NCBI GenBank assembly: GCA_963755375.1
Contig: CAVWKG010000016.1
Coordinates: forward strand, 2,852,001 to 2,916,000
Length of the DNA: 64,000 bases
Source: Bog-473 sp963755375
GTDB lineage: Bacteria > Actinomycetota > Acidimicrobiia > Acidimicrobiales > RAAP-2
Direction of reading: 5' to 3'
Shown here: one piece after another, positions 25,526-33,766 of the stretch
Layout: every line of letters starts with the position of its first letter
How positions within the stretch are numbered: the first letter of the stretch is position 1
Made by a program: the position numbers and the translations under genes
The notes under the pieces: generated by a model
What the model was told of the DNA's origin: nothing
Databases searched by the model: none
Seen by the model: only the letters and a program-made list of their open reading frames with translations

Positions 25526-26065
25526 GTGCGTCGGCTGATGTTGAGCGTCGCTCTCGTGCCTCTGGTCCTGCTGGCCTCGGCATGCGGATCGGGCACGCCC
25601 TCGGCCACCGCCACGGCAGACGTGCGACCACTGCCGGCCGGCCGGCTTCCCTCTCCTATCGCGTTGATGGTCTGCCAACACAAGGTTCACGGCGAGATCA
25701 ACCAGGTGCTCGGGGTCACGGCCACGGTTTCTGACCGGACGTGGGTCGGTCACAAGTACTCGTGCCGCTACGGCTACCCGAACGGGTCATTCGAGTTGTC
25801 GGTGCAGGAGCTCTCGAGCTGGCCCCAAACCCTTAACTACTTTCATGGACTGGGGACCCAGTTGGGAAAAGCCCAGAATCTGGCGGGGCTGGGCCAAGGC
25901 GCTTTCCGCACGTCCGGCGGTGACGTGGTGGTACGAAAGGATTGGAAAGTCCTGCTGGTGGACGTCTCGGCCTTGCCGTCGCAGTTTGGCGTCCCCTCCA
26001 CGAGCGCGACAGACGTGGCTTACACGGTGGCCGACGTCGTCCTGGGATGTTGGGACGGCGACTGA
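25526..26065 (+). CDS. Lipoprotein of unknown function
   Basis: 179 residues from GTG 25526, giving a basic MRRLM start, a hydrophobic core and a lipobox LASAC (Cys20). The mature part has three further Cys residues, two of them likely a disulfide pair (VCQH and YSCRYGY). No family recognised. It is divergent from the Lipoprotein_15-type gene (93 nt apart) and ends 13 nt from the convergent monooxygenase paralog. An envelope-attached partner of the copper enzymes is a guess from position. Confidence 0.7.
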   Translation: MRRLMLSVALVPLVLLASACGSGTPSATATADVRPLPAGRLPSPIALMVCQHKVHGEINQVLGVTATVSDRTWVGHKYSCRYGYPNGSFELSVQELSSWPQTLNYFHGLGTQLGKAQNLAGLGQGAFRTSGGDVVVRKDWKVLLVDVSALPSQFGVPSTSATDVAYTVADVVLGCWDGD

Positions 26066-26078
26066 GGACCAGCGCCGA

Positions 26079-27275
26079 TCAGACCGAGGGTGAGAACGCG
26101 TGCGCCAGCGCCACCGACTCGGCTTCGGACGTCGGCGGTGTCGTGAAGACCAGACCGAGGCACATCTCGTCCGTCGAGCCATCCCCCCACGTCACAAAAT
26201 GGGGCGGCACTGTGCGCAGAAGCGGGAGCTCCTGTTGGAGTTGGGGGTTGTAGGTGCACGTGATCCCGATCTTGTCGCCCGGCGTGATCGGGACGGGTTG
26301 TGACAGCACGTAACCGTGCTGGTAGTGGAAGTCGTAGTCCGTCACGTTGAGCAGTGTCTTCTGGGTCGCCGTTCCGGGGTTCAGGACGAACTTCATGCCC
26401 ACGCCGAGGAGGTGCATGTGTGGCGCGAGCTCGACGATGTTGCCCGAGCCGTACATCGGCCACGTGCATGTCGTGGTGTCACCCGCAGGAGGATCCGACG
26501 GACTCCTCCCGCACAGCGCCTCGAGCCCATCCACCAGCGCCTCTTGCCCCGTCCCGAATCGCTGACCGACGCTCGCCAGTTCGGCCGCCCGGTTGCACAT
26601 CGGCCCGGTGACTCCCGTTGCACAGGGGACGTCGGGAGGCGCCGCCACGAGGTCGAGGCGAAGCGGTCGAAGCGGCGTGCTGGCCGGAACTGTGGAGAGG
26701 GTCAGCTTGGAACGGACGGGCTTGTCCCCGACCAGCATGTTGTAGTGCTCCTGCATGATCACCAGGGTGCCCGCAGGCATTGGCGCGCCGGTACCGGCCG
26801 GCTCCTTCGAGAGATCGTGCCCCGGACCCCAAGCCGTGAGCCAAGGGGTGCCCCCGTTCAAGGATCTCCCGCCTCCTGCGTTGAGCCCGGACTCGCCGAA
26901 GCAGGTCCACCCCTTGCCGCCATCGTTCTGGGCCTCGGCCGTAGCGGCCAGATCCGGAGGCACCGCGTAGGTGATCTCGTGGTGCACCTCAGAGCTGTTG
27001 GGTTGGAAGTCGATCGCGGTGATGAACGCGTTGTGCGTGAGGTGAGGGTTGAGAAGGGTGCAGTGGTAGTCATCCGTGCCCCCGCCAGTGGGTGCTTTCG
27101 GCTTGTAAGCGGTCGGTGCGTTCAAGACGATGGTGGTCACCTTCGGGCCGGATTGCGTCCCCGTTGCACCAGCCAGAGAACCGGCGCTCACCAGAACGAC
27201 CGTGACCATCACCAAAGCAGCAATTGCCCGAGGCACCACCGAGGCCCTGTGAATCACGAATCGTCCCTCCCTCAC
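26079..27275 (-). CDS. Secreted PHM/DBH-type copper monooxygenase, paralog 2
   Basis: 398 residues, signal peptide to about residue 37. It matches paralog 1 over its length, including DDYHCTLLNPH near 68-78 and all ligands: HH at 98-99, H177 in MQEHY, HMH at 286-288, and Met371 in STDEMCLG. Shared motifs such as HFVTWGDGSTDEMC are nearly identical. The two copies probably arose by duplication and now bracket the copper genes. The two-copper mechanism is inferred from ligand conservation; a reductant (ascorbate in animals) must be something else in bacteria. Confidence 0.88.
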   Translation of the reverse strand: MREGRFVIHRASVVPRAIAALVMVTVVLVSAGSLAGATGTQSGPKVTTIVLNAPTAYKPKAPTGGGTDDYHCTLLNPHLTHNAFITAIDFQPNSSEVHHEITYAVPPDLAATAEAQNDGGKGWTCFGESGLNAGGGRSLNGGTPWLTAWGPGHDLSKEPAGTGAPMPAGTLVIMQEHYNMLVGDKPVRSKLTLSTVPASTPLRPLRLDLVAAPPDVPCATGVTGPMCNRAAELASVGQRFGTGQEALVDGLEALCGRSPSDPPAGDTTTCTWPMYGSGNIVELAPHMHLLGVGMKFVLNPGTATQKTLLNVTDYDFHYQHGYVLSQPVPITPGDKIGITCTYNPQLQQELPLLRTVPPHFVTWGDGSTDEMCLGLVFTTPPTSEAESVALAHAFSPSV

Positions 27276-27350
27276 GCCTGAAGGCTATCGCCTGGCGTTC
27301 GTGAGCACACGACGAGCTTCTCCCGGTCTCCCCACGCCGGGCCGGGCGCC

Positions 27351-27363
27351 TCTGACAGTCAGA
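27351..27363. promoter_or_regulatory. Small perfect palindrome upstream of the MDR gene
   Basis: TCTGACAGTCAGA is a 13-nt palindrome with a central A in the 229-nt gap between two divergent genes. It might be an operator for either gene; no regulator gene is adjacent, so the role is open. Confidence 0.3.
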
Positions 27364-27504
27364 AGGCCTGGTGACGGCTCTCGACCCGGCAACCGAGCGA
27401 TATCCTCAGCCGATCGCTGGGAAAGTCGCCCACGAGCGGAGCGGCACCGAGGTCGTCTCGATTCATTCTCTGCCGATTCCCGAGCGACGGGGGAGGTCGG
27501 AACA

Positions 27505-28557
27505 ATGGGAGCGCGCAGGGTAGACATGAAGGCCCTTCAGGTGACCGAGCACGGACAACCGGGCGAGGTGCTGGCGGTGCGGACCATCGAGCGGCCCGAT
27601 CCCGGACCGGGAGAGGTACGCGTGAAGGTGAACGCGGCGTCGCTCAATTTCAACGACATCGACCGCTGTCGGGGAAAGTTGGTCTCGGTCCCAACGCCTC
27701 CACCCTTCACGCTCGGCATGGACGTGTGCGGCGTGGTCGACGCCGCCGGGGAGGCCGCGGAGTCGTGGTTGGGCCAGCGCGTCGTGGCGATCACCAAGAA
27801 CGCGCTCGGCGGCATCGCCCAGTACGCCATCGCTGACGCCATCTCGGTGTTCGAGGCTCCCCCCAGCTTCGACGACGCCGAGGCCGCCGCCTTCCTCCTG
27901 TCGTTCCAGACATCCCACCTCGCTCTCTTCAAGAGAGGCCGTCTGCAGGCCGGCGAGACCCTGGTCGTGCACTCCGCGGCCAGTGGGCTGGGCACCGCGG
28001 GGATCCAGCTCGGGAAGGCGGCCGGTGCCCGGGTCATCGCAGTGGCCGGAGGGCCGGAGAAGGGCGCCCTGTGCTCTTCCCTCGGCGCCGACCTTGTCAT
28101 CGACCACACCACCGAGGATTTCGTGGAGGCGGTCCTGGTGGCCACCGGCGATGCCGGGGGAGACGTGGTGTACGACCTGACCGGGGGCGACTTCGTGGAG
28201 CGCTCGTGGCGCTGCACGGCACATGGGGGGCGCTACTTGGCGGTTGGTTTCGCCGACGATGACGCCAACGGCATGACCGGGCGGCCGCTCCGCATGGCCT
28301 GCATCGGGAACATCGACATCGTGGCCGTCATGGTGGCCTGGGCGGACTCGGTCGATCCCGGCATGCGGCGCTTCGGGTTCAACCCCTTCGGGAGGGATGT
28401 GGCCGACGAGATCCACGGCGATCTCCTCCGGTTGGCCGCCGCCGGCGCGATCCGCCCCGCCGTCGGGCGTCGTGTCTCCATGGAGGCGGCGGGCCGGGCG
28501 CTCGACGAGCACGAGGCACGTCGTTCAGTGGGACGAACGGTCGTGGAGGTCGGGTGA
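27505..28557 (+). CDS. Zinc-free MDR oxidoreductase (quinone oxidoreductase-like)
   Basis: The ATG at 27505 follows GGGAGG with an 8-nt spacer; a second ATG at 27526 would remove seven residues. The protein (350 residues) has an N-terminal GroES-like domain (NFNDIDRCRGK, then FTLGMDVCGVV) and a Rossmann domain with HSAASGLGTAGIQLGK for NADPH. No structural or catalytic zinc Cys cluster is seen. Likely reduces quinones, enones or acyl substrates. It overlaps the sulfotransferase by 4 nt (GTGA), so both act in the same pathway. Confidence 0.88.
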   Translation: MGARRVDMKALQVTEHGQPGEVLAVRTIERPDPGPGEVRVKVNAASLNFNDIDRCRGKLVSVPTPPPFTLGMDVCGVVDAAGEAAESWLGQRVVAITKNALGGIAQYAIADAISVFEAPPSFDDAEAAAFLLSFQTSHLALFKRGRLQAGETLVVHSAASGLGTAGIQLGKAAGARVIAVAGGPEKGALCSSLGADLVIDHTTEDFVEAVLVATGDAGGDVVYDLTGGDFVERSWRCTAHGGRYLAVGFADDDANGMTGRPLRMACIGNIDIVAVMVAWADSVDPGMRRFGFNPFGRDVADEIHGDLLRLAAAGAIRPAVGRRVSMEAAGRALDEHEARRSVGRTVVEVG

Positions 28558-29816
28558 GCACGGTCGAATACACCTGGCGCGACGCCGAGCTCCGCAGCCG
28601 GCCCCTCAGAGCTCTCAACTGGACCGGTGCGAAGGTGGCCCGCTTCGGTCCCGAGCTCCCCTCGCTCTCTCCTTCATCCGTCACGGCGGCCGCCGCCAAA
28701 ATGGCCGGGTCCGACGACTTCGGTGGCGATTCCTACCAGGAGCCTCTCGAGGTCTACCTCCGCGCCTGTAAGGAAGAGGCCGAGCTGACGACGTTTGGGC
28801 GCCTCCTGATCTCCAAGATGCTGGCTGGCGCGCTGGCGAACCGCCTCGCTCTCCAGGACTGGTCGAAGAAGCACCCCGAGGTGCGAGAGGGCCGCATCGA
28901 GCGTCCGTGGATCATCGTCGGGTTGCCCCGAACGGGAACCAGCCTGCTCTCCATCCTGCTCGGGCTCGACCCCGTGGCCCGGCCGCTCCTCCAATGGGAG
29001 GCTGCTCACCCCATTCCGCCCACGACACTGGAGGAAGCGGCGGAAGACCCGCGCATCGCCCGGACGGCGAAAGATCTCGCCGGGCTGATGAAGCTCAACC
29101 CGCCGCTCAAGGCCATGCACCCTTTCGGCGCCACCGTGGCCGAGGAATGCGTGGCGATCTTCATGTACGACGTGCGGGCCCTGGCCCTCGAGACCCAGGC
29201 CCACGTGCCGAGCTACGCCCGCTGGCTCGAGCGGGCCGACATGACCTCCGCGTACGCCCAGCACCGGCTCGCCCTCCAGACCCTGCAATCGCGCCAGCCG
29301 ACGGAGCGCTGGATCCTGAAGACCCCCAATCACCTGTGGCACCTCGATGCCATGCTCGGCGCCTACCCCGACGCCAGGGTCATCTGGACCCACCGAGACC
29401 CCGGCCCCGTCGTTACCTCGTTGGCCAGTCTCGCCAACGCCGGCCAGCGCGTCCTGACCAGCCGGAAGGACCCACGCCCCACCGCGGAGGAGTGGAAGCG
29501 CAAGTGCGCGTTCGCGCTGCGCTCAGCGATGGCCTTCGACGAGAAGGCTGATGACGGCTGGTGCCAGCACATCCACTACGACTCCCTGATTGCCGACCCG
29601 GTTGGCACGGTCCGCCGGTTGTACAGCGGCTTCGGTGAGGAGGTGGGGTCTCTCCATGCCCGGCGCATGCAGGCCTTCCTCGAGGACCGGCCGCAAGACC
29701 TCTTCGGCCGGCACCGGTATGACCCTGCTGACTTCGGTTGGACGTACCCCGGCCTGGCCACGGAGTTCGAGGACTACACCGAGCGCTACCGCATCGAGAG
29801 GGCCGACCGCTCGTAG
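28554..29816 (+). CDS. Sulfotransferase-family protein
   Basis: 420 residues from a GTG that overlaps the MDR gene stop. The PAPS 5'-phosphosulfate loop IVGLPRTGTSLLSILLG lies near 120-136, and ARVIWTHRDPGPVVTS near 275 gives the 3'-phosphate binding motif. Family members transfer a sulfuryl group from PAPS to hydroxyls of lipids or sugars, but many actinobacterial homologs are uncharacterised. Paired with an MDR reductase, it may tailor a lipid or polyketide. Confidence 0.85.
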   Translation: MSTVEYTWRDAELRSRPLRALNWTGAKVARFGPELPSLSPSSVTAAAAKMAGSDDFGGDSYQEPLEVYLRACKEEAELTTFGRLLISKMLAGALANRLALQDWSKKHPEVREGRIERPWIIVGLPRTGTSLLSILLGLDPVARPLLQWEAAHPIPPTTLEEAAEDPRIARTAKDLAGLMKLNPPLKAMHPFGATVAEECVAIFMYDVRALALETQAHVPSYARWLERADMTSAYAQHRLALQTLQSRQPTERWILKTPNHLWHLDAMLGAYPDARVIWTHRDPGPVVTSLASLANAGQRVLTSRKDPRPTAEEWKRKCAFALRSAMAFDEKADDGWCQHIHYDSLIADPVGTVRRLYSGFGEEVGSLHARRMQAFLEDRPQDLFGRHRYDPADFGWTYPGLATEFEDYTERYRIERADRS

Positions 29817-30214
29817 ATGGTCCGTGCCGCAAAAGGCCCCCTGCTGCGCAGAGACTTTTGACTCCCGGGGTTGCTAGGCGCGCGACCAGCTCGGCCACGC
29901 CCAGACGTCGCTCGGAGTGACGCGGCGGCGGACGCACACCGTCTCGGTGGAGCTCAGCGAAGTCCGACGTGACCTCAGCCTCCTGACGGCGCAGGTCGGC
30001 AGCCAATCCGCGGCACTCAGCCAGGACGCCTCGCAACTCCTGGGTGCCCGGGCATCATTGGTTGCGGCGCAGGCGCACGTGAGGCAGCCGGCATCGCTGA
30101 TCGGCCTCGCTACAAGCCTGTCTTCCCGGCGTCGAGCCGGCGTGACGACGGGGTGAATCCGGACCTCGAGTCAGGCCAGGCGGCTCGGTCCGATGTCTCC
30201 CCCTGCCGCACACG
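29817..30214. other. 398-nt intergenic stretch without a convincing gene
   Basis: A GTG frame at 29917-30156 (79 codons) predicts a helical, Ser/Ala/Leu-rich peptide, but it has no good ribosome binding site and no known relative that I recognise. No strong hairpin is seen. The flanking genes converge, so terminators are expected. Confidence 0.4.
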
Positions 30215-31090
30215 TCAGCGGGCAGCGGCCAGCGCGTCAGCCCGCCGGGCGATCCCCGGCGCGTCCAGGGTGGCACACACCTCCGCGAAGTCGCTCGTCG
30301 GACCTCGCCAGCGGAGCTCGTCGACGCGCGTGAGCAGCGAGCGATCGATCCGCAACGTCGCCAGCTCCTTGAAGAGCCGTGCGTCTTCACGCCTCTCGTG
30401 CAGCGTCGTCGCCAGTTTGGCGGCACTCCGCACGGCGACATCCCAGTGGCCCGGGTCGGCGGGGATGTCCTCGATATGGGACCACCGAGCTAGTACGGTG
30501 GCTGCCGACTTGGCCCCCCAACCCGAAAGTCCGGGAAATCCATCCGCGCTGTCGCCGACGAGTGCCAGATAGTCGGGGATGGAAGCAGGGCCGACCCCGA
30601 ACTTGGCGGCGACGCCGCCTTCGTCGATCAGGGTGTCCTTGCGCCGGTCGAGTTGCACGACACGAGTGCCGCGCACACATTGCCCGAGGTCCTTGTCAGG
30701 TGTGCAGATGATGACCTGCTCCACCTCAGGGTCGTCGTCGGCCACGGCCGCACCGCTCGCCAACGCGTCGTCCGCTTCGAGCTCGACCATCGGCCAGACG
30801 AGGACCCCCAGCGCACGTAGGGCCGCCTCGAGAGGCCAGGCCTGCGACCACAGATCTGGATCGACGCCCTCACCCGTCTTGTAACCGGGCCACAGCTCGT
30901 TGCGGAAGGACTCGATGACGTGGTCGGTCGCCACACCCACGTGGGTGGCCCCTTCTCCCAGCAGTTGCAGGACGGATCCGACCACCCCCCTCACCGCCGC
31001 CACCTCGTCACCCGCAGCGTTGCGGTGGGGCGGCGCACCGAAGAAGTGGCGGAACAGCTCGTAGGTCCCGTCGACAAGGTGCACCTTCAT
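30215..31090 (-). CDS. 5'-3' exonuclease of the PolA N-terminal (FEN/PIN-like) family
   Basis: 291 residues. MKVHLVDGTYELFRHFF starts the fold; acidic metal ligands are visible in ELEADDALASGA, ICTPDKDLGQC and LVGDSADGFPGLSGWGAKSA, the last being the helix-hairpin-helix region. These are the signature blocks of the standalone flap exonuclease that resembles the N-terminal domain of DNA polymerase I. It removes RNA primers or flaps. The gene is compact and complete. It sits 16 nt downstream of the sigma-factor gene, with no functional link. Confidence 0.92.
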   Translation of the reverse strand: MKVHLVDGTYELFRHFFGAPPHRNAAGDEVAAVRGVVGSVLQLLGEGATHVGVATDHVIESFRNELWPGYKTGEGVDPDLWSQAWPLEAALRALGVLVWPMVELEADDALASGAAVADDDPEVEQVIICTPDKDLGQCVRGTRVVQLDRRKDTLIDEGGVAAKFGVGPASIPDYLALVGDSADGFPGLSGWGAKSAATVLARWSHIEDIPADPGHWDVAVRSAAKLATTLHERREDARLFKELATLRIDRSLLTRVDELRWRGPTSDFAEVCATLDAPGIARRADALAAAR

Positions 31091-31106
31091 GGCGAGACCG
31101 AGTCTG

Positions 31107-32357
31107 TCACCGACGAGGTGGGTGCGTCACCGCCACGCGGGCGCGCTCGAGGAAGGAACGCTCAGCCTGGTTGTCGGTACGCGCCATAGCCGATTCGTAC
31201 TCCATGGCCGCCTCGGGCAGCCGGCCGAGCCTCCGCAGCAGGTCGGCCCGCACCGCGTGGAGGAGGTAGTAGGACTCGAGCGGCAAACCGTCCAGTGCCG
31301 CCAGCCCAGCGGCCGGGCCCTCCACCTCGGAAAGTGCCACGCCCCGGTTCAGCTCGACCACCGGTGACGCGTCAAACAGGAGCAGCTGGTCGTAGAGGGC
31401 CAGGATCTGGCGCCAATCCGTGTCCGCCACCCGTGGCGCATCGCTGTGGACCGCATTGATGGCCGCCTGGATCTGGTAGGAACCCGGGATGTTCCGGCGG
31501 AGACAGAAACGGACGAGCTCCTGACCCTCCACGATGAGATCGCGGTCCCAGAGCGCGCGGTCCTGCTCGTGCAGCAGGACGAGCTCACCTCCGACACCGG
31601 TGCGGGCCGGTCGCCGGGCGGTGATCAGCAGCATCAACGCGAGCAACCCGACCACTTCGGGCTCATCCGGCATCAACGCGCCCAACGTGCGCCCGAGACG
31701 GATCGCCTCCGTGCACAGATCCTCCCGCACCAGTGCGTCTCCCGACGTCGCGGCGTAACCCTCGTTGAACACGAGATAGATCACGGCCAGCACACCTCGC
31801 AGCCGGTCGGGCAGCTCGACACTGCTCGGGACCCGGTACGGAATGGTGGCGTCACGGATCTTGGCCTTGGCCCGAACGATGCGCTGGGCCATGGTCGCTT
31901 CGGGAACGACGAAGGCTCGGGCGATCTCAGGGGTCGAGAGGCCACCGAGCAGTCGGAGGGTCAGGGCGACCTGCGCGGCGGGCGCGAGCGCGGGGTGGCA
32001 GCACGTGAAGATGAGCCGGAGGCGGTCGTCTTGCACGTCGGACTCCTCTTTCATCTCTTCGGTCGGGACGAGGAGCGCCGCGGCCTGCACGTGGCGGTCC
32101 TGACGCGAAGCCTCCCTCCGGAGGCGGTCCAGGATCCGACGGCGAGCCGTGGTGATGATCCACCCCGGGGGGCTCGCGGGCAGGCCTTCCTCGCGCCATC
32201 GCACTGCGGCAACCGTGAAGGCATCCTGCACCCCGTCCTCGGCCAGGTCGATGTCACCGAATGCCCGGATCAGAACCGAGACGGCCCGCCCGTACTCCTG
32301 CCGGAACACGCGCTCGATCTCGAGTCCGCGTTCGTCCGGCGGACGGTCCGTCCTCAA
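31107..32357 (-). CDS. ECF42-type RNA polymerase sigma factor with C-terminal extension
   Basis: A TTG start at 32357 is chosen because it overlaps the YCII stop (TTGA) and gives 416 residues, the usual size. Region 2 is ERVFRQEYGRAVSVLIRAFG with the following AEDGVQDAF; region 4 has LSTPEIARAFVVPEATMAQR. About 200 C-terminal residues form a TPR-like helical module, typical of ECF42. ECF42 sigma factors pair with a YCII (DGPF) protein, here directly upstream, and lack an ordinary anti-sigma factor. The target regulon is unknown; autoregulation with the downstream genes is likely. Confidence 0.9.
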   Translation of the reverse strand: MRTDRPPDERGLEIERVFRQEYGRAVSVLIRAFGDIDLAEDGVQDAFTVAAVRWREEGLPASPPGWIITTARRRILDRLRREASRQDRHVQAAALLVPTEEMKEESDVQDDRLRLIFTCCHPALAPAAQVALTLRLLGGLSTPEIARAFVVPEATMAQRIVRAKAKIRDATIPYRVPSSVELPDRLRGVLAVIYLVFNEGYAATSGDALVREDLCTEAIRLGRTLGALMPDEPEVVGLLALMLLITARRPARTGVGGELVLLHEQDRALWDRDLIVEGQELVRFCLRRNIPGSYQIQAAINAVHSDAPRVADTDWRQILALYDQLLLFDASPVVELNRGVALSEVEGPAAGLAALDGLPLESYYLLHAVRADLLRRLGRLPEAAMEYESAMARTDNQAERSFLERARVAVTHPPRR

Positions 32358-32710
32358 ACCGGAGGGTTCTCCTGAAAGGGCCGGACCTCGACGGGCTCGA
32401 GACACGCCCGGGTCGCTTTCTTGGCCCATTCGAGCGCGGCGTCGAGGTCGGTGGCCTCAATGACCCAAAACCCCCCGATGTGCTCCTTGGACTCGGTGAA
32501 GGGCCCGTCCGTCACCATGAACCCGCCACCCTCGGCGCGGACGACGGTGGCGGACGACGCCGGCAGGAGCCCCCCGCCAAAGACCCAGGCACCCGCGGAC
32601 CGCAGCTCCTCGTTGAGCCGGGCGACCTGTTGGTATGCCAACTGGTTGTCCTCGGAGGAACGCTGGGGTGCGCCGTCGATAGTCGGCACACTGAGCATGT
32701 ACTGCTTCAT
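32354..32710 (-). CDS. YCII-related (DGPF) protein, partner of the ECF42 sigma factor
   Basis: 118 residues with the diagnostic VTDGPFTESKE motif in the centre and GGFWVIEATDLDAALEWAKK after it, a ferredoxin-like small fold. In ECF42 systems this protein is encoded next to the sigma factor. It is coupled to it by a 4-nt overlap (32354-32357). Role: unknown binding or enzymatic activity that may tune the sigma factor. Confidence 0.92.
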   Translation of the reverse strand: MKQYMLSVPTIDGAPQRSSEDNQLAYQQVARLNEELRSAGAWVFGGGLLPASSATVVRAEGGGFMVTDGPFTESKEHIGGFWVIEATDLDAALEWAKKATRACLEPVEVRPFQENPPV

Positions 32711-32767
32711 TGGGGTTCTCCTTCTCTCTCACGTGTCGCTGTCGATGCGCGTCCAGAGAAACCGGCG

Positions 32768-33352
32768 CTAACTGGCACTCGCAGAACGGTAGGTCAGGAT
32801 CACGATCCCCTCCCCGACCGTCTTGACGTTGTCCAGGACCATGGTGGGCGGCTCCGACACGTCACCGAAGAGCCGCTTGCCGGTCCCGAGGACGATCGGG
32901 AACATCATGATCCGGAGCTCATCCATCAGACGATGCTCGACCAGCGTCTGAACCAACGTTGCGCTCCCGGCCACGAGCAGGTCACCCCGCAGGCGCTCCT
33001 TCAGCGCGGCGACCGCGCGGACGACGTCGCCCCTGATCACGGTGGTGTTCTCCCACGTCGCGTCTTCGTCCCGCAGTGTGGTGGAGACCACGTACTTGGG
33101 CATGGCGTTCATCCGGTCCGCGAAGCCCATGGGGTCCTGCCTGGTCGGCCATGCCCCGGCGAAGGTCTCATAGGTCGCGCGACCGAGGAGGTGTGCTTCG
33201 GCTTCCCTGAGCTCGTCGAGCTTGAACTGGTCTCCCTCGGCGCCCCGCTTGAACTGGAACGTCCAGCCGCCGTGTGCGAAGCCTTCGGCGCCGCCCGGAT
33301 CCTCCATGACCCCGTCCAGCGAGACGAATTCGGTTACGACGATCCTGCCCAT
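32768..33352 (-). CDS. RibD C-terminal/dihydrofolate reductase-like protein
   Basis: 194 residues from ATG 33352. IVVTEFVSLDGVMEDPGG opens the DHFR-like fold, LLGRATYETFAGAWP gives the NADPH-binding stretch, and LLVAGSATLVQTLVEHRLMDEL, MMFPIVLGTGKRLF and ILTYR close it. These standalone reductases are frequent in Actinobacteria and are seen near YCII/ECF42 genes; the substrate is unknown (not necessarily dihydrofolate). Same strand as the YCII gene, 57 nt upstream, so probably one operon. Confidence 0.87.
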   Translation of the reverse strand: MGRIVVTEFVSLDGVMEDPGGAEGFAHGGWTFQFKRGAEGDQFKLDELREAEAHLLGRATYETFAGAWPTRQDPMGFADRMNAMPKYVVSTTLRDEDATWENTTVIRGDVVRAVAALKERLRGDLLVAGSATLVQTLVEHRLMDELRIMMFPIVLGTGKRLFGDVSEPPTMVLDNVKTVGEGIVILTYRSASAS

Positions 33353-33454
33353 GACGCTTCCTCCCTGACTCGATGACCCCGGTCCAGCACCGGCGGTCAC
33401 CGTCCAAACGAACGGGGTCACCCGAATTCGACATCCCGGCCGGGATGACCCGGT

Positions 33455-33570
33455 TCAATTGGCCACGGCCGCGATGGCCTGGACCTCGACCAGTCTGCTC
33501 GGGGTTGGCGAGGACGCTGACCCCGAGCTGGGCCGCCCCTGGGACCGGCGCGTGCATTCCAATCGGGGGC
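33455..33570 (-). pseudogene. Frameshifted remnant of a RidA/YjgF-like C-terminus
   Basis: One frame reads HAPVPGAAQLGVSVLA and the next reads SPTPSRLVEVQAIAAVAN then stops at 33455. Joined, they look like the last 35 residues of a RidA-family protein, which usually ends in VEIEAIA. A single frameshift separates the two parts. No intact N-terminal half is found nearby. Confidence 0.45.
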
Positions 33571-33752
33571 TGTTCCCGCAGTGCGGCAGAACTGTCACTT
33601 CGAACCGCCACACCCGATGTCCGCGCCGAGTAGATCCACGTTCGATCCCCGCCAGAACTCGTGCTGACCCGTCCGTCGGTTGGGCACAGCGAGCGACTGC
33701 GCAACGTTTTGCGTGGCGTGGGGGATCGGGCGGAGTACGCTCCGCTGAAGGC
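33467..33752. repeat. Diverged ~285-bp repeat, copy 1
   Basis: Copy 2 is at 36541-36823 in the same orientation. By eye roughly four-fifths of positions agree, for example GCGATGGCCTGGAC near the left end, GAGTAGATCCACG in the middle, and CCGCTGAAGG at the right end. The two copies bracket the GT-C-like membrane protein gene. The rest of the 33353-33766 gap holds no convincing gene. Confidence 0.8.
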
Positions 33753-33766
33753 AGCAGACGTAGTCG

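Noticed and set aside
29917..30156. A 79-codon GTG frame in the 29817-30214 gap
   Set aside because: No ribosome binding site, no recognisable relative, and the composition is only Ser/Ala/Leu-rich; I leave it out as a gene.
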